Shown here piece by piece: positions 8,194-18,386 of a stretch of DNA of 64,000 nt. A program made the translations under genes and the position numbers. Position 1 is the first letter of the stretch, and every line of letters starts with the position of its first letter. Origin of the DNA: Pseudomonadota bacterium (lineage in GTDB: Bacteria > Pseudomonadota > Gammaproteobacteria > Burkholderiales > Burkholderiaceae_C); the NCBI GenBank assembly GCA_021816585.1, contig JAKAXL010000012.1, forward strand, positions 1 to 64,000. The letters run 5' to 3'. The notes below the pieces were generated by a model. It saw only the letters and a program-made list of their open reading frames with translations, was not told where the DNA came from and searched no databases.

Positions 8194-9648
8194 TCAGCTC
8201 GGGCAGTACAGGTCGACGTACTCGTGCACCGGCATCTGCGCCAGGCGCGCGGTGTCGAGCGAGGCGTGGGCGATGGCGTGCTGCTGCTTGGCGGCGAAGC
8301 GGCGGGCCAGGTTGGTGCGGAACTTGGCCTCCAGCAGCGGGATGCCGTCGGCGCGGCGGCGCTTGTGGCCGATCGGGTACTCGACCACCACCTCGGGCAG
8401 CGTGCTGCCGTCCTTCAGGCGCACGCTCAGCGCGTTGGCGATGGAGCGCTTGTCGGGGTCGTGGTAGTCGGCGGTGAACTGCGGATCCTCGACGCATTCG
8501 ATGCGCTCGCGCAGTGCGTCGATGCGCGGGTCGGCGGCCACCGCGTCCTCGTAGTCGGACGCGGTCAGGCGCCCGTGCAGCAGCGGCACCGCCACCATGT
8601 ACTGGATGCAGTGGTCGCGGTCGGCGGGGTTGTGCAGCGGGCCCTTCTTGTCGATGATGCGCAGACAGGCCTCGTGGGTGCGGATGGTGATGTGCTCGAT
8701 GTCGTCGGCGCTGCGCCCGGCGGCGGCCAGCTGCGCGTGCAGGCTCATCGCCGCCTCCACCGCGGTCTGCGAATGGAACTCGGCCGGGAAGCTGATCTTG
8801 AACAGCACGTTCTCCATCACGTAGGAGCCGTAGCCGCGCTGGAATCGGAAGGGCTTGCCGCCGAAGCTGACGTCGTAGAAGCCCCAGGTGGGGGCGCTCA
8901 GCACCGAGGGGTAGCCCATCTCGCCGGTGCGGGCGATCAGCGCCAGGCGCACGCCGCGGCTGGTCGCGTCGCCGGCGGCCCAGCTCTTGCGGCTGCCGGT
9001 GTTGGGGGCGTGGCGGTAGGTGCGCAGCGACTGCCCGTCGACCCAGGCCAGCGAGATCGCGTTGATCAGTTCGTCGCGGCTCAAGCCCAGCAGGCGCCCC
9101 ACCACCGCGGTGGTGGCGACCTTCACCAGCACGACGTGGTCCAGCCCGACCTTGTTGAACGAGTTCTCCAGCGCGATCACGCCCTGGATCTCGTGCGCCT
9201 GGATCATCGCGTTGAGCACGTCGCGCATCAGCAGCGGCGCGCGTCCGGCGGCCACCGCGCTGCGGCTGAACCAGTCGGCCGCCATCAGGATGCCGCCCAG
9301 GTTGTCCGACGGATGGCCCCATTCGGCGGCCAGCCAGGTGTCGTTGAAGTCCAGCCAGCGGATCATCGCGCCCAGGTTGAAGGCCGCCGCTACCGGGTCG
9401 AGCTGGTAGGGCGTGCCTGGCACCTTCGCGCCATGCGGCACCACGGTGCCGGGAACCACCGGGCCCAGCAGCTTGGTGCAGGCCGGGTACTCCAGCGCCT
9501 CCAGTCCGCAGCCCAGCGTGTCGATCAGGCACAGTCGCGCCGTCTCGAAGGCCAGGCCGTGGAACTGGGTGTGATCCAGCACGTAGTCGGCGATGTCCGC
9601 CAGCACCTGGTCGGGCGCGGGGCGGTTGTTGGAGATATGCGTGGACAT
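8194..9648 (-). CDS. prpD: 2-methylcitrate dehydratase
   Basis: 484 aa, the usual PrpD length (E. coli PrpD 483). The start is ATG 9648 ([14 protein letters not shown]). MmgE/PrpD family features are present: [21 protein letters not shown] near residue 49, [20 protein letters not shown] near residue 98, and the C-terminal [15 protein letters not shown]. It dehydrates 2-methylcitrate to 2-methyl-cis-aconitate, the third step of the methylcitrate cycle that oxidises propionyl-CoA to pyruvate. It is the last gene of prpB-prpC-prpD, 35 bases after prpC. This genome uses the Fe-independent PrpD at the locus rather than the acnD-prpF pair seen in many Burkholderia. Confidence 0.95.
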   Translation of the reverse strand: MSTHISNNRPAPDQVLADIADYVLDHTQFHGLAFETARLCLIDTLGCGLEALEYPACTKLLGPVVPGTVVPHGAKVPGTPYQLDPVAAAFNLGAMIRWLDFNDTWLAAEWGHPSDNLGGILMAADWFSRSAVAAGRAPLLMRDVLNAMIQAHEIQGVIALENSFNKVGLDHVVLVKVATTAVVGRLLGLSRDELINAISLAWVDGQSLRTYRHAPNTGSRKSWAAGDATSRGVRLALIARTGEMGYPSVLSAPTWGFYDVSFGGKPFRFQRGYGSYVMENVLFKISFPAEFHSQTAVEAAMSLHAQLAAAGRSADDIEHITIRTHEACLRIIDKKGPLHNPADRDHCIQYMVAVPLLHGRLTASDYEDAVAADPRIDALRERIECVEDPQFTADYHDPDKRSIANALSVRLKDGSTLPEVVVEYPIGHKRRRADGIPLLEAKFRTNLARRFAAKQQHAIAHASLDTARLAQMPVHEYVDLYCPS

Positions 9649-9683
9649 GCTCGGTTCTCGAAAGTGGAAGGGGTGAAGGGGGC

Positions 9684-10841
9684 TCAGGCGCGCTGCGCCA
9701 GCGGCACGAAGGACTGGTCCTCGGGTCCGACGTAGTTGGCGCTGGGGCGGATGATCTTGCCGTCCTGGCGTTGCTCGATGACGTGCGCCGACCAGCCGGA
9801 GGTGCGCGAGATCACGAACAGCGGCGTGAACATCGAGGTCGGAACGCCCATCAGGTGGTAGCTGACGGCGGAGAACCAGTCGAGGTTGGGGAACATGCGC
9901 TTGATGTCCCACATCACGCTTTCCAGGCGCTCGGCGATCGCGAACAGCCGCATGTCGCGCTGCTCCTCGCTGAGCTGGCGGGCCACCGCCTTGATCACCT
10001 TGTTGCGCGGGTCGCTGACCGTGTAGACCGGGTGGCCGAAGCCGATCACCACCTCCTTGTTGCCGACGCGGCGGCGGATGTCGGCCTCCGCCTCGTCGGG
10101 CGACGCGTAGCGGCTTTGCACCTCGAAGGCGACCTCGTTGGCGCCGCCGTGCTTGGGACCGCGCAGCGCGCCGATGCCGCCGGCGATCGCCGAATACATG
10201 TCGGAGCCGGTCCCCGCCACCACGCGCGAGGTGAAGGTGGAGGCGTTGAACTCGTGCTCGGCGTACAGGATCAGCGAGGTGTGCATCGCGCGCACCCACG
10301 ACGGCGGCGGCCGGCGCCCGTGCAGCAGGTGCAGGAAATGCCCGCCGATGGAGTCGTCGTCGGTCTCGACGTCGATGCGCCGGCCGTTGTGGCTGTAGTG
10401 GTACCAGTACAGCAGCGCGGAGCCCAGGCCGGCCATCAGGCGGTCGGCGATGTCGCGCGCACCCGCCAGGTTGTGGTCGTCCTTCTCGGGCAGCACGCAG
10501 CCCAGCACCGACACCGCGGTGCGCAGCACGTCCATCGGGTGGCTGGCCGCCGGCAGCGACTCCAGGGTCTGGCGCAGTGCCGCCGGCAGTCCGCGCAGCC
10601 CCGCCAGGCGCGTCTTGTAGGCGGCCAGTTCGGCCGTGCTGGGCAGCTTGCCGTGCACCAGCAGATGGGCGATTTCCTCGAATTCGCAGGTCTCGGCCAG
10701 GTCCAGGATGTCGTAGCCGCGGTAGTGCAGGTCGTTGCCGGTGCGCCCGACCGTGCAGATCGCGGTGTTGCCGGCGACCGTGCCGGACAGCGCGACGGAC
10801 TTCTTGGGCTTGAAACCGGGAGTGGTGGGGGCTTCGCTCAT
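9684..10841 (-). CDS. prpC: 2-methylcitrate synthase
   Basis: 385 aa from ATG 10841 ([20 protein letters not shown]). Citrate synthase fold with the three catalytic positions visible in [12 protein letters not shown] (His), GPKHGGANE (His) and the C-terminal acidic region. The N-terminal [10 protein letters not shown] and [11 protein letters not shown] are typical of PrpC rather than GltA. It condenses propionyl-CoA with oxaloacetate. It sits 23 bases downstream of prpB with a CAGGAGCAAGGCACC stretch giving AGGAG 9 nt before ATG. Confidence 0.95.
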   Translation of the reverse strand: MSEAPTTPGFKPKKSVALSGTVAGNTAICTVGRTGNDLHYRGYDILDLAETCEFEEIAHLLVHGKLPSTAELAAYKTRLAGLRGLPAALRQTLESLPAASHPMDVLRTAVSVLGCVLPEKDDHNLAGARDIADRLMAGLGSALLYWYHYSHNGRRIDVETDDDSIGGHFLHLLHGRRPPPSWVRAMHTSLILYAEHEFNASTFTSRVVAGTGSDMYSAIAGGIGALRGPKHGGANEVAFEVQSRYASPDEAEADIRRRVGNKEVVIGFGHPVYTVSDPRNKVIKAVARQLSEEQRDMRLFAIAERLESVMWDIKRMFPNLDWFSAVSYHLMGVPTSMFTPLFVISRTSGWSAHVIEQRQDGKIIRPSANYVGPEDQSFVPLAQRA

Positions 10842-10864
10842 GGTGCCTTGCTCCTGTGGGCGGG

Positions 10865-11752
10865 TCATTGCGGGTTGCGGCGTCCGGCGAACATGTCGTC
10901 CAGGCGCTGCTCGTAGCGGTGGTAGCCGATGCGTTCGTAGAGTTCGTCGCGGGTCTGCATGGTGTGCAGCACCGAGCTCTGCGTGCCCTCGCGCCGCACG
11001 GTCTCGTAGACGTTCTCCGCCGCCTTGTTCATGGCGCGGAAGGCCGACAGCGGATACAGCGCGATGGCCACTCCCACCGAGCGCAGTTCGTCCAGCGTGA
11101 ACAGCGGGGTCTTGCCGAACTCGGTGATGTTGGCCAGCACCGGAACGCCCAGCGCGTCGACGAAGCGGCGGTAGGTGGCGAGGTCGGGAACGGCCTCGGC
11201 GAAGATGCCGTCGGCACCGGCCTCGACGCAGGCCAGCGAGCGCTCGATCGCGCGATCGACCCCTTCGACGGCGATGGCGTCGGTGCGCGCCAGCACGAAG
11301 AATCCGGAGTCGGTGCGCGCATCGGTGGCGGCCTTCACGCGGTCGGCCATCTCCTGCTGCGCGACGATCTCCTTGCCCGGGCGATGGCCGCAGCGCTTGG
11401 CGCCGACCTGGTCCTCGATGTGGCAGGCGGCGGCGCCGAACTTGATCAGCCCCTTGATCGTGCGCGCGATGTTGAACGCGCTGGGGCCGAAGCCGGTGTC
11501 GATGTCGACCATCAGCGGCAATTCGCACACGTCGGTGATCCGCCGCACGTCGGTGAGCACGTCGTCCAGCGTGTTGATGCCCAGGTCGGGCATGCCCAGC
11601 GAGCCGGCGGCCACGCCGCCGCCCGACAGGTAGATGGCTCGGTAGCCGGCGCGCTGCGCCAGCAGCGCATGGTTGGCGTTGATCGCGCCGATGACCTGCA
11701 GCGGGCTTTCCTGCGCCAGCGCGGCGCGAAACAGGGATCCGGGAGATTTCAT
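10865..11752 (-). CDS. prpB: 2-methylisocitrate lyase
   Basis: 295 aa from ATG 11752 ([15 protein letters not shown]). Isocitrate lyase/PEP mutase superfamily: the active-site loop reads GAKRCGH (residues about 121-127) with the catalytic Cys. The metal-binding VDIDTGFG and the [18 protein letters not shown] block are as in E. coli PrpB. It cleaves 2-methylisocitrate into pyruvate and succinate. It is the first gene of the operon and is expressed from the sigma-54 promoter at 11790-11805, which leaves a leader of only about 25 bases. Confidence 0.95.
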   Translation of the reverse strand: MKSPGSLFRAALAQESPLQVIGAINANHALLAQRAGYRAIYLSGGGVAAGSLGMPDLGINTLDDVLTDVRRITDVCELPLMVDIDTGFGPSAFNIARTIKGLIKFGAAACHIEDQVGAKRCGHRPGKEIVAQQEMADRVKAATDARTDSGFFVLARTDAIAVEGVDRAIERSLACVEAGADGIFAEAVPDLATYRRFVDALGVPVLANITEFGKTPLFTLDELRSVGVAIALYPLSAFRAMNKAAENVYETVRREGTQSSVLHTMQTRDELYERIGYHRYEQRLDDMFAGRRNPQ

Positions 11753-11789
11753 GGCAGCAAGGGGGTGGACGGGTCGATGCGCAGTGTCG

Positions 11790-11805
11790 TGCAAGGAGCG
11801 TGCCA
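11790..11805 (-). promoter_or_regulatory. Sigma-54 (-24/-12) promoter of prpBCD
   Basis: On the minus strand the site reads TGGCACG-CTCC-TTGCA, a complete match to the sigma-54 consensus (TGGCACG, four bases, TTGCA/T). It lies 38 bases upstream of the prpB start, and the regulator encoded next door keeps the GAFTGA motif needed to contact sigma-54. Transcription should begin around 11779. Confidence 0.88.
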
Positions 11806-11878
11806 TCCGCCGGTGCCGGTGCTCGGCGTCGCGCAAGTGACGGATTTCACGGGCTTTGTGTGGCGGCGGGCACAGTCG

Positions 11879-11900
11879 GGTGTCGCAGGGGTGTCGCAGG
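11879..11900. repeat. Tandem 11-bp direct repeat in the prpR-prpB intergenic region
   Basis: GGTGTCGCAGG occurs twice back to back (11879-11889 and 11890-11900), a period of one helical turn, between the PrpR-type palindrome and the sigma-54 promoter. Role unknown; one-turn spacing would put two identical faces on the same side of the DNA. Confidence 0.5.
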
Positions 11901-11909
11901 ATGGAAATG

Positions 11910-11931
11910 CGTGTTTCAATTGTGAAACACG
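11910..11931. promoter_or_regulatory. PrpR-type upstream activating palindrome
   Basis: CGTGTTTCA-ATTG-TGAAACACG, a perfect inverted repeat with 9-bp arms and a 4-bp spacer. Enterobacterial PrpR sites share the TGTTTCA/TGAAACA half-sites. It is about 105 bp upstream of the -24 box, a normal enhancer distance, and only 19 bp before the prpR start, so it probably also serves autoregulation. Confidence 0.75.
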
Positions 11932-11950
11932 TCTGTGGAACATCGGTCTC

Positions 11951-13912
11951 ATGTCCGTCAACCCCGCCGTCACGCCCGCCGCCCCCGATTCTGCGCCGCG
12001 CATCCTGGCCATCGGATTCCTGCGCCTGAAGCAACTGTTGTACGAATTGGCCCCGGAGTACGCGCTGCGCGCGCGGGTCGACGTCGTCGACCGCGGCTTC
12101 GACGAGGCGCTGGCCGAGATCGAGTCCCGTCGCGCCAGCGAAGGCGTCGACGTGCTGGTGGCCGCGGGCCTGCATGGCGACTTCCTGCGCAGCCGCACCG
12201 ACCTGCCGGTGGTGATGGTGAAGGTCGGCGGCTTCGGGCTGATGCTGGCGCTGGCGCACGCACGCAGCCTGTCGAGCCGCATCGCGCTGGTCAGCTTCGG
12301 CACCGAGCGCGACGAGGTCGAGCAGTTCAGCCGCGGTTTCGGGCTGGATATCGAGCAGCGCAGCTACCGCAGCGAGACCGATGCCGCCGCCTGCGTGCGC
12401 GAGCTGCGCGACGCCGGCATCGAGGTCGTCGTCGCACCGGGCATGGTGCTCGACCACGCCGAGAAACTGGGCATGCGCGGCGTGCTGCTGTATTCGCACG
12501 ACGCGGTGCGCGCGGCCCTCGACGACGCGGTGGAGATCGCGCGCGCGGCGCGCATCGCGGCGGCCAAGCGCGAGCGCCTGAACACCATCCTGGAGCAGTT
12601 GCGCGACGGCGTGGTCGCGGTCGACGAAGCCGAGCGCATCGAGGCCGTGAACCCGCCGATGCAGCGCCTGCTCGGGCGCACGCGCCAGCAACTGCTCGGG
12701 CGCGTGCTCGGCGACGTGGCTCCGGAGTTCACGCTCGCGCGCACGCTGCGCGACGGGGTCGAGCAGGCCGAGGACATCGTGCGCTTCGGCGCGCAGACCC
12801 TGGTCATCAGCCGCACCCCGATCGTCGAGCGCGGCGTGCGCACCGGCGCCGTGCTGAGCTGCCAGGACCCGGCGGCCATCCAGCGCGTCGACCGCAGCCT
12901 GCGCGCGCGCGCCCGCCCGGCGCCGACGGTGACGCGCTGGCGCCTGTCGGACCTGATCGGCGACAGCGCCGCGATGCGCCGCGCGCGCGAACAGGCCGGC
13001 CGTTTCGCGCGCGGCGAGGCCACCGTGCTGATCGAGGGCGAGAGCGGCACCGGCAAGGAGCTTTTCGCACAGGGCATCCACGCCGCGAGCCGGCGCCGCG
13101 CGCAGCCCTTCGTGGCCATCAACTGCGCGGCCTTTCCCGAGTCGCTGCTGGAAAGCGAGCTGTTCGGCTACGAGGAGGGCGCCTTCACCGGCGCGCGCAA
13201 GGCCGGCAAGCCGGGGCTGTTCGAGGCCGCGCACACCGGCACGCTGTTCCTCGACGAGATCGGCGACATGCCGGTGTCGCTGCAGACCCGGTTGCTGCGG
13301 GTGCTGCAGGAACGCGAGATCCTGCGCGTCGGCGCCACCGAGCCGACCCCGGTGGACGTGCGGGTGGTCGCCGCCACGCATCGCGACCTGGCCTCGCGCA
13401 TCGAGGCGGGACTGTTCCGCCGCGACCTGTATTACCGCCTGAACATCCTGCGCCTGGAACTCCCCAGCCTGCGCGAGCGCCGCGAGGACCTGCCGGCGCT
13501 GGCCTCGCACCTGCTGGACAAGGCGCTGGCGCGCGCCGGCACGCCGGCGTCGGCGCGCGAGCCGCTGCTGCGCGGCCTGCTTCGGCTGCTCGGCGAAGCC
13601 GGCGACTACGCGTGGCCGGGCAACGTGCGCGAACTGGAGAACCTGTGCGAGCGCGTCGCCGGCGCCGTCGGCGACGATGCCCAGGGCCTCGATCCGCGGC
13701 TGTTGCGCGAGCTGCTGCCCGAACTGGCGCGCGCCGGGCCGACGGCCGCGCCGGGCGGCCCGGCGGCGCCGCTGGCGCGGCGCCGTGCGCAGTCCGAGCT
13801 GGAACTGATCCGGCGCGTGCTCGACGAATGCGCCGGCAACCAGGCGCAGGCCTGCGCGCGCCTGGGAATCTCGCGCAGCACGCTGTGGCGCCGGCTGCGC
13901 GCCGGCGCGTGA
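11951..13912 (+). CDS. prpR: Sigma-54-dependent activator of propionate catabolism
   Basis: 653 aa from ATG 11951. An N-terminal PrpR sensor domain (residues about 15-190; it binds 2-methylcitrate in the family) is followed by a PAS-like segment with a coiled linker (about 205-320). The AAA+ domain has Walker A GESGTGKE (about 363-370), GAFTGA (410-415), Walker [10 protein letters not shown] and the arginine finger region. The C-terminal Fis-type helix-turn-helix is [20 protein letters not shown]. It drives the divergent prpBCD operon from its sigma-54 promoter. No strong Shine-Dalgarno is seen. The perfect palindrome just upstream suggests it represses or tunes itself. Confidence 0.93.
   Translation: MSVNPAVTPAAPDSAPRILAIGFLRLKQLLYELAPEYALRARVDVVDRGFDEALAEIESRRASEGVDVLVAAGLHGDFLRSRTDLPVVMVKVGGFGLMLALAHARSLSSRIALVSFGTERDEVEQFSRGFGLDIEQRSYRSETDAAACVRELRDAGIEVVVAPGMVLDHAEKLGMRGVLLYSHDAVRAALDDAVEIARAARIAAAKRERLNTILEQLRDGVVAVDEAERIEAVNPPMQRLLGRTRQQLLGRVLGDVAPEFTLARTLRDGVEQAEDIVRFGAQTLVISRTPIVERGVRTGAVLSCQDPAAIQRVDRSLRARARPAPTVTRWRLSDLIGDSAAMRRAREQAGRFARGEATVLIEGESGTGKELFAQGIHAASRRRAQPFVAINCAAFPESLLESELFGYEEGAFTGARKAGKPGLFEAAHTGTLFLDEIGDMPVSLQTRLLRVLQEREILRVGATEPTPVDVRVVAATHRDLASRIEAGLFRRDLYYRLNILRLELPSLRERREDLPALASHLLDKALARAGTPASAREPLLRGLLRLLGEAGDYAWPGNVRELENLCERVAGAVGDDAQGLDPRLLRELLPELARAGPTAAPGGPAAPLARRRAQSELELIRRVLDECAGNQAQACARLGISRSTLWRRLRAGA
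13888..13908. terminator. Hairpin at the end of prpR
   Basis: GCGCCGGC (13888-13895) pairs with GCCGGCGC (13901-13908) around TGCGC, overlapping the last codons of prpR just before the convergent dehydrogenase gene. It has no U run. It may be a coincidence of GC-rich coding sequence. Confidence 0.3.
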
Positions 13913-13937
13913 GGGGGCGCGGGGCGGCGGCGCGGAC

Positions 13938-14678
13938 TCAGGGGCTGACCTGGCGCGTCGGCAGGATCAGCGATTCCAGCGCGTTGACGTGCGGCGGCTG
14001 CGCGAAGGCCCACAGCAGCGCCTGCGCGATGTCCTCGGAGTGCAGTGCCTGCACCGAGTCGCGCCGCGCCTTCATCTGCTCGGCGGGCACGTTGTGGCCC
14101 CATTCGGTGTAGACGGCGCCGGGTTCGATCAGCGAGACGCGGATGCCCTCGGGGCCGAGTTCCTTGCGCAGCGCGTCGTGCAGTCCGACGACCGCGAACT
14201 TGGTGGCGTTGTACACCGCCCAGCCCTCGATGCCGCGGCGTCCGCCGACGCTGGACACGGTGCTGATCATCGCCCCCGGGCGCCCGCGCAGCAGCGCGAT
14301 GGCCGCGCGCGTGCAGTGCAGGACTCCCCACAGATTGGTGTCGATGGTGGCCTGCCATTCGTCGAGGCGGCCGTGCTCGAAGGCGCCGTGATAGCCGACT
14401 CCGGCATTGTTGAACAGCAGGTCCAGTCCGCCGAAGCGCTGGCGCACCTGCTCGAACAGCGCCTGCACCTGCGAGGCGTCGCCGACATCGGTGGGAAGTG
14501 CCAGCGCGCCGTCGCCGAGTTCGGCGGCCAGCGCCTCGATGCGCTCGCGGCTGCGCGCCGCCAGCACCACCTGCATTCCTTCGGCGTGCAGCGCGCGCGC
14601 CGCCGCCGCGCCGATTCCGCTGGAGGCGCCGGTGATCAGCGCCACCTGGCCGCGGATGTCACGCATGCGCAGACTCAT
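13938..14678 (-). CDS. Short-chain dehydrogenase/reductase (SDR)
   Basis: 246 aa from ATG 14678, chosen because AAGGGAG lies about 8 nt upstream; a longer start at 14711 lacks this. Classical SDR: the TGASSGIG cofactor motif (residues about 16-23), NNAG (about 92-95), the catalytic Ser in STVSSVGG, and Tyr-x-x-x-Lys in YNATK. It is a soluble NAD(P)-dependent oxidoreductase of unknown substrate. It stands alone, convergent with prpR and downstream of the exonuclease-nuclease gene on the same strand (82 bases apart). Confidence 0.88.
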   Translation of the reverse strand: MSLRMRDIRGQVALITGASSGIGAAAARALHAEGMQVVLAARSRERIEALAAELGDGALALPTDVGDASQVQALFEQVRQRFGGLDLLFNNAGVGYHGAFEHGRLDEWQATIDTNLWGVLHCTRAAIALLRGRPGAMISTVSSVGGRRGIEGWAVYNATKFAVVGLHDALRKELGPEGIRVSLIEPGAVYTEWGHNVPAEQMKARRDSVQALHSEDIAQALLWAFAQPPHVNALESLILPTRQVSP

Positions 14679-14759
14679 GGACAAGCTCCCTTTCGCGTGG
14701 ATCGAAAACAACGATCCTAGACCCGCTCGCGCAATGCTGCACGCGGGCGCGTCGGCGCT

Positions 14760-16184
14760 TCAGCAGGGCTGCGCGAGGCGCGCGCGCAAGGGCTGCGGCG
14801 CGGGCAGGCGCGGGTCGGCCAGACGTGCCAGCAGCAGTCGATAGGTGTCGAGGTCGAAGCCGTAGCCGTCGCCGCGCCGCGGCGTGCGCAGCAGTTCGTC
14901 CAGTTCCGCCTCGTCGCGCACGGTACCGAGGTGTCGCCACTGGTCGAACACGTGCACCTCGCAGCGCAGGCCCTCGGCGTCGGACTCGCGCAGCGCCACC
15001 GGACCGTCCCACGGCCATGCGCGCAGGCGCTCGGCGGCCAGCGCGGCCTGCACGCGCGCGGCGTGCAGGCGCGCCGGCTCCTCGCCGCAGCAGGCCCCGC
15101 GGCAACGCCCCAGCTGGTGCGCGAAGCAGCGTCCGCTGCCGGACTCCAGCCCGAGCACGCGCAGGCACAGCGCATGTCGCGCCGCCAGCTCGCGCAGCAC
15201 CGTCTGCGCCTGGCGGCGGCTGCGGTAGGTGCCGTACAGGCGCTCGAAGTCCGGCGGTTCGAAGTCGTCGCCGCGCACCAGCACGAGCAGCGGGCGCTGC
15301 GCGGGGTCCTCGGCGATGCGCCAGCTGCACAGCGTGTTGTCGCGCCGCAGCCGGCGGTTGAGCAGCGGCTGCAACTGCTTGACCAGGCGTGCCTCGAGCA
15401 GCAGCGCGCCGAGCTCGCCGGCGGTCTCGCGGATCTCGACGCGTCGCACTTCCTGGCTGAGTCGCATTTCACGCGCGGCGCGGTGGTCGGCCTGGAAGTG
15501 CGACAGCACGCGCCGGCGCAGGTTCACGCTCTTGCCGATGTACAGCGGGATCTCGCCGTCGCCATGCATCAGGTACACGCCCGGACCCTCGGGAATCGCA
15601 TCGAGATCGTGCCGCAGGTTCGGCGGCAGGCTCGACGAGGCGCCCAGCAGCGCCTGCGCGTGTTCCCGCAACGCGTCCTCGCCGTGCAGCGCGGCCATGC
15701 GCTGCAGCCAGGACTGCAGCACCAGCACGTCGCCCAGCGCGCGGTGGCGCGCCGGATTGTGCAGCCCGTGGCGGCGCATGATGGCATCGAGCCCGTGGCC
15801 GGACTGCGCGGGCTCGAGGCGCCGCGACAGGCGCACCGTGCACAGCGTGCGGGTGCGCAGCTCGACCCCGGCGCGGGCCATCTCGTTCTTCAGGAAGCCG
15901 TGGTCGAAGCGCACGTTGTGCGCCACCAGCACCGCGCCGTCCAGCAGCGGCAGCAGTTCGCCGAGCAGTTGCTCGAAGCGCGGCGCGCCCGCCAGCATGG
16001 CGTCGTGGATCCCGGTCAGCCGCTGGATGTACGGCGGGATGGGCCGCCCCGGATCGACCAGGCTGCTCCAGCGCGCGGTCTCGCGCCCCTGGTCGATGCG
16101 GATCGCGGCGATCTCGGTGATGCGGTCGCGCACCGGGTCGGTGCCGGTGGTCTCGAGATCGAGCAGCACGTAACTGGCAAGCAT
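14760..16184 (-). CDS. DnaQ-type 3'-5' exonuclease fused to a GIY-YIG (Cho/UvrC N-terminal-like) nuclease
   Basis: 474 aa from ATG 16184 (MLASYVLLDLETTG). Residues 1-170 are a DEDDh exonuclease: LDLETTG (Asp, Glu), AHNVRFDHGFL (Asp) and HRALGDVLVL (His, Asp). Residues about 200-285 are a GIY-YIG domain (GPGVYLMHGDG, PLYIGKSVNLRRRV), followed by a UvrC/Cho-like region including a cysteine cluster (CFAHQLGRCRGACC near residue 380). This two-domain family is known in beta/gammaproteobacteria as a Cho homologue and probably makes an alternative 3' incision in nucleotide excision repair, with the exonuclease degrading the released strand. It is divergent from the acyl-CoA dehydrogenase. Confidence 0.85.
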   Translation of the reverse strand: MLASYVLLDLETTGTDPVRDRITEIAAIRIDQGRETARWSSLVDPGRPIPPYIQRLTGIHDAMLAGAPRFEQLLGELLPLLDGAVLVAHNVRFDHGFLKNEMARAGVELRTRTLCTVRLSRRLEPAQSGHGLDAIMRRHGLHNPARHRALGDVLVLQSWLQRMAALHGEDALREHAQALLGASSSLPPNLRHDLDAIPEGPGVYLMHGDGEIPLYIGKSVNLRRRVLSHFQADHRAAREMRLSQEVRRVEIRETAGELGALLLEARLVKQLQPLLNRRLRRDNTLCSWRIAEDPAQRPLLVLVRGDDFEPPDFERLYGTYRSRRQAQTVLRELAARHALCLRVLGLESGSGRCFAHQLGRCRGACCGEEPARLHAARVQAALAAERLRAWPWDGPVALRESDAEGLRCEVHVFDQWRHLGTVRDEAELDELLRTPRRGDGYGFDLDTYRLLLARLADPRLPAPQPLRARLAQPC

Positions 16185-16223
16185 GGCGTCATTGTGCCTG
16201 CCGCCGGCGCGCGATGCCGGTCG

Positions 16224-16229
16224 TATAGT
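16224..16229 (+). promoter_or_regulatory. Candidate -10 box for the acyl-CoA dehydrogenase gene
   Basis: TATAGT in an otherwise GC-rich 70-base divergent spacer, 25 bases before ATG 16255. No convincing -35 is seen at the correct spacing. Confidence 0.4.
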
Positions 16230-16254
16230 TCCCCGGCTCATCCAGGAGGCGCGC

Positions 16255-17439
16255 ATGGACTTTTCCCTTTCCCCCGAACTGCTGGACCTGCAGGCCCGCG
16301 TGCGGCGTTTCGTCGCCGAGCAGGTGATGCCGTACGAGAAGGACCCCCGCTACGGCCGTCACGGGCCCGAGGAGTCGCTGCGCGACGAGCTGGTCGCGCG
16401 TGCGCGAGACGCCGGCCTGCTGGCGCCGCACGCGTCGCCGGAGTTCGGGGGACTGGGCCTGGGCCATCTGTCCAAGGCCGTCGTGTTCGAGGAGGCCGGC
16501 TATTCGTCGCTGGGCCCGACCGCGCTCAACATCCATGCCCCCGACGAAGGCAACATGCACCTGCTCGAGGTCGTCGCCACGCCGCGGCAGAAGCAGCGCT
16601 GGCTGCGTCCGCTGGTGCAGGGCAGGCTGCGTTCGTGCTTTTGCATGACCGAGCCGCCGCCGGGAGCCGGCGCCGATCCGTCGATGCTCGCCACCACCGC
16701 GGTGCGCGACGGCGACGACTACGTGATCGACGGACTCAAATGGTTCATCACCGGGGCGCAGGGGGCGGGGTTCGCGATCATCATGGCACGCATGGAGGAC
16801 GGCTCGGCCACCATGTTCCTGTCCGACATGGATCGTCCGGGCATCGAGGTCGAGCGCACGATGGATGCGATGGACGCGTGCTTCACCGGCGGCCACGGCG
16901 TGGTGCGCCTGCGCGGCCTGCGGGTGCCGGCCGGCGACATCCTGGGCGAGCCGGGGCAGGGCTTTCGCTACGCCCAGGTGCGCCTGGCGCCGGCACGCCT
17001 GACCCATTGCATGCGCTGGCTCGGGCAGGCGCGGCGCGCGCACGACGAGGCCGTCGCCCACGCCCGCGAGCGCCGCGCCTTCGGGCGCCCGCTGGGCGAG
17101 CACCAGGGGGTCGGCTTCATGTTGGCCGACAACGAGATCGACCTGACGAGCGCGCGCCTGCACATCTGGCACACGGCCTGGCTGCTCGACCAGGGGCAGC
17201 GCGGCAACTTCGAGTCCAGCCGGGCCAAGGTCGCCTGCTCGGAGGCCGCGTGGCGCGTCGTCGACCGCTGCGTGCAGATACTCGGCGGCCAGGGGGTGAC
17301 CGGGGAAAGCGTGGTGTCGAGGATCTTCACCGACATGCGCGCGTTCCGCATCTACGACGGCCCCAGCGAGGTGCACCGCCACAGCCTGGGCCGCAAGATC
17401 CTCGCCGGGCGCAGCGACGCCTCGCTGGCGCGGGGCTGA
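16255..17439 (+). CDS. Acyl-CoA dehydrogenase (ACAD family)
   Basis: 394 aa from ATG 16255 with AGGAGG at 16244-16249. Three-part ACAD fold: an N-terminal helical domain, a middle beta domain (FCMTEPPPGAGADPS, YVIDGLKWFITGA) and a C-terminal helical domain (RRAFGRPLGEHQGV, LGGQGVTGES). The C-terminal GPSEVHRHSLGRKIL matches the ACAD10/11-like group and includes the usual Glu position. The FAD enzyme would introduce a 2,3-double bond into an acyl-CoA. It is a single gene with no electron transfer flavoprotein or CoA ligase beside it, so chain length is unknown. Confidence 0.9.
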   Translation: MDFSLSPELLDLQARVRRFVAEQVMPYEKDPRYGRHGPEESLRDELVARARDAGLLAPHASPEFGGLGLGHLSKAVVFEEAGYSSLGPTALNIHAPDEGNMHLLEVVATPRQKQRWLRPLVQGRLRSCFCMTEPPPGAGADPSMLATTAVRDGDDYVIDGLKWFITGAQGAGFAIIMARMEDGSATMFLSDMDRPGIEVERTMDAMDACFTGGHGVVRLRGLRVPAGDILGEPGQGFRYAQVRLAPARLTHCMRWLGQARRAHDEAVAHARERRAFGRPLGEHQGVGFMLADNEIDLTSARLHIWHTAWLLDQGQRGNFESSRAKVACSEAAWRVVDRCVQILGGQGVTGESVVSRIFTDMRAFRIYDGPSEVHRHSLGRKILAGRSDASLARG

Positions 17440-17465
17440 GCGCCCTCGCGCCGGCGCGCCTCGGC

Positions 17466-18386
17466 TCAGACGCGGCGCCGGCGCCCCGCCGGACGGCCGA
17501 CCACCGTCGGCACGAAGTCGGTGTGTTCGAAGTCCAGGCCGTGGCCGTCCATCTGCCGACGCAGGCGCTGCAGCGCCTCGCGCGCCGGGACATGGCGCTG
17601 CGCGCCGGCAAGCTTCCACCAGTGCTTGGCACGGCCGACGTCCGGCAGCACGCCGACGCCTCGCCAGTACACCTTGCCCAGTTCGTACTGCGCCTGCGCA
17701 TGGCCCTGCTCGGCGGCCTGGGTCAGCCAGTGCAGCGCCTCGCGCGGATTGCGCGGGGCGCGGCGCCCGCGCAGCAGGGTCAGGCCGAGCATGTACTGCG
17801 CCGCGTCGTGCCCCGCCTGCGCGGCGCTGCGGATCCACTCGAGGCCCTCCGGCCAGCGTTCGCGCGCGTGCCCGGCCAGCAGGCTCAGGCCGAGGCTGTA
17901 CTGCGCCGAGCGGTGCGACTGCTCGGCGGCGCGCCGGAACAGTTGCAATGCGCGCGTGCGGTCGCGCGGCACGCCCAGCCCCTGCTGGTACAGACGGCCG
18001 AGGAACCAGTTGGAGGGCGCGTCGCCCTGGTCGGCCGCCACGCGATACCAGCGCGCGGCCTCTCCCGGGTTGCGCGGCACGACCCGGCCGTCCTCGAACA
18101 GGATGCCGATGGAACCGATGGCCCGCACCATGTTCTGCTCGGCGGCCTTTTTCCACCAGTGCATGGTGCGGACGTGGTCCTGCGCGACGCCGCGCCCGTG
18201 GTAGTGCATCCAGCCCAGGTTGTACTGCGCGCTGGCCGATCCCTGCACGGCCGCCTTCTCGTACCAGTGCGCGGCCTGCTCGTGCTCGCCCTGGTTGCGC
18301 AGGTGGTCGCCCAGCCACTCCTGCGCGACCATGTCCCCGGCCTGCGCCAGGTCGAGGATGCCGGGGGGAATGTTGCCAGGATGCAT
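17466..18386 (-). CDS. Sel1-repeat (TPR-like) protein
   Basis: 306 aa from ATG 18386. It contains about seven Sel1-like repeats of roughly 36 residues, each with the A-x-x-x-L-G-x-x-Y/H-x-x-G-x-G-V pattern: SAQYNLGWMHYHGRGVAQD, APSNWFLGRLYQQGLGVPRD, DAAQYMLGLTLLRGRRAPRN and AQAQYELGKVYWRGVGVLPD. No signal peptide, so probably cytoplasmic. Such solenoids are protein-interaction scaffolds. The C-terminus ends in a basic tail (RPAGRRRRV). No neighbour suggests a partner. Confidence 0.85.
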   Translation of the reverse strand: MHPGNIPPGILDLAQAGDMVAQEWLGDHLRNQGEHEQAAHWYEKAAVQGSASAQYNLGWMHYHGRGVAQDHVRTMHWWKKAAEQNMVRAIGSIGILFEDGRVVPRNPGEAARWYRVAADQGDAPSNWFLGRLYQQGLGVPRDRTRALQLFRRAAEQSHRSAQYSLGLSLLAGHARERWPEGLEWIRSAAQAGHDAAQYMLGLTLLRGRRAPRNPREALHWLTQAAEQGHAQAQYELGKVYWRGVGVLPDVGRAKHWWKLAGAQRHVPAREALQRLRRQMDGHGLDFEHTDFVPTVVGRPAGRRRRV

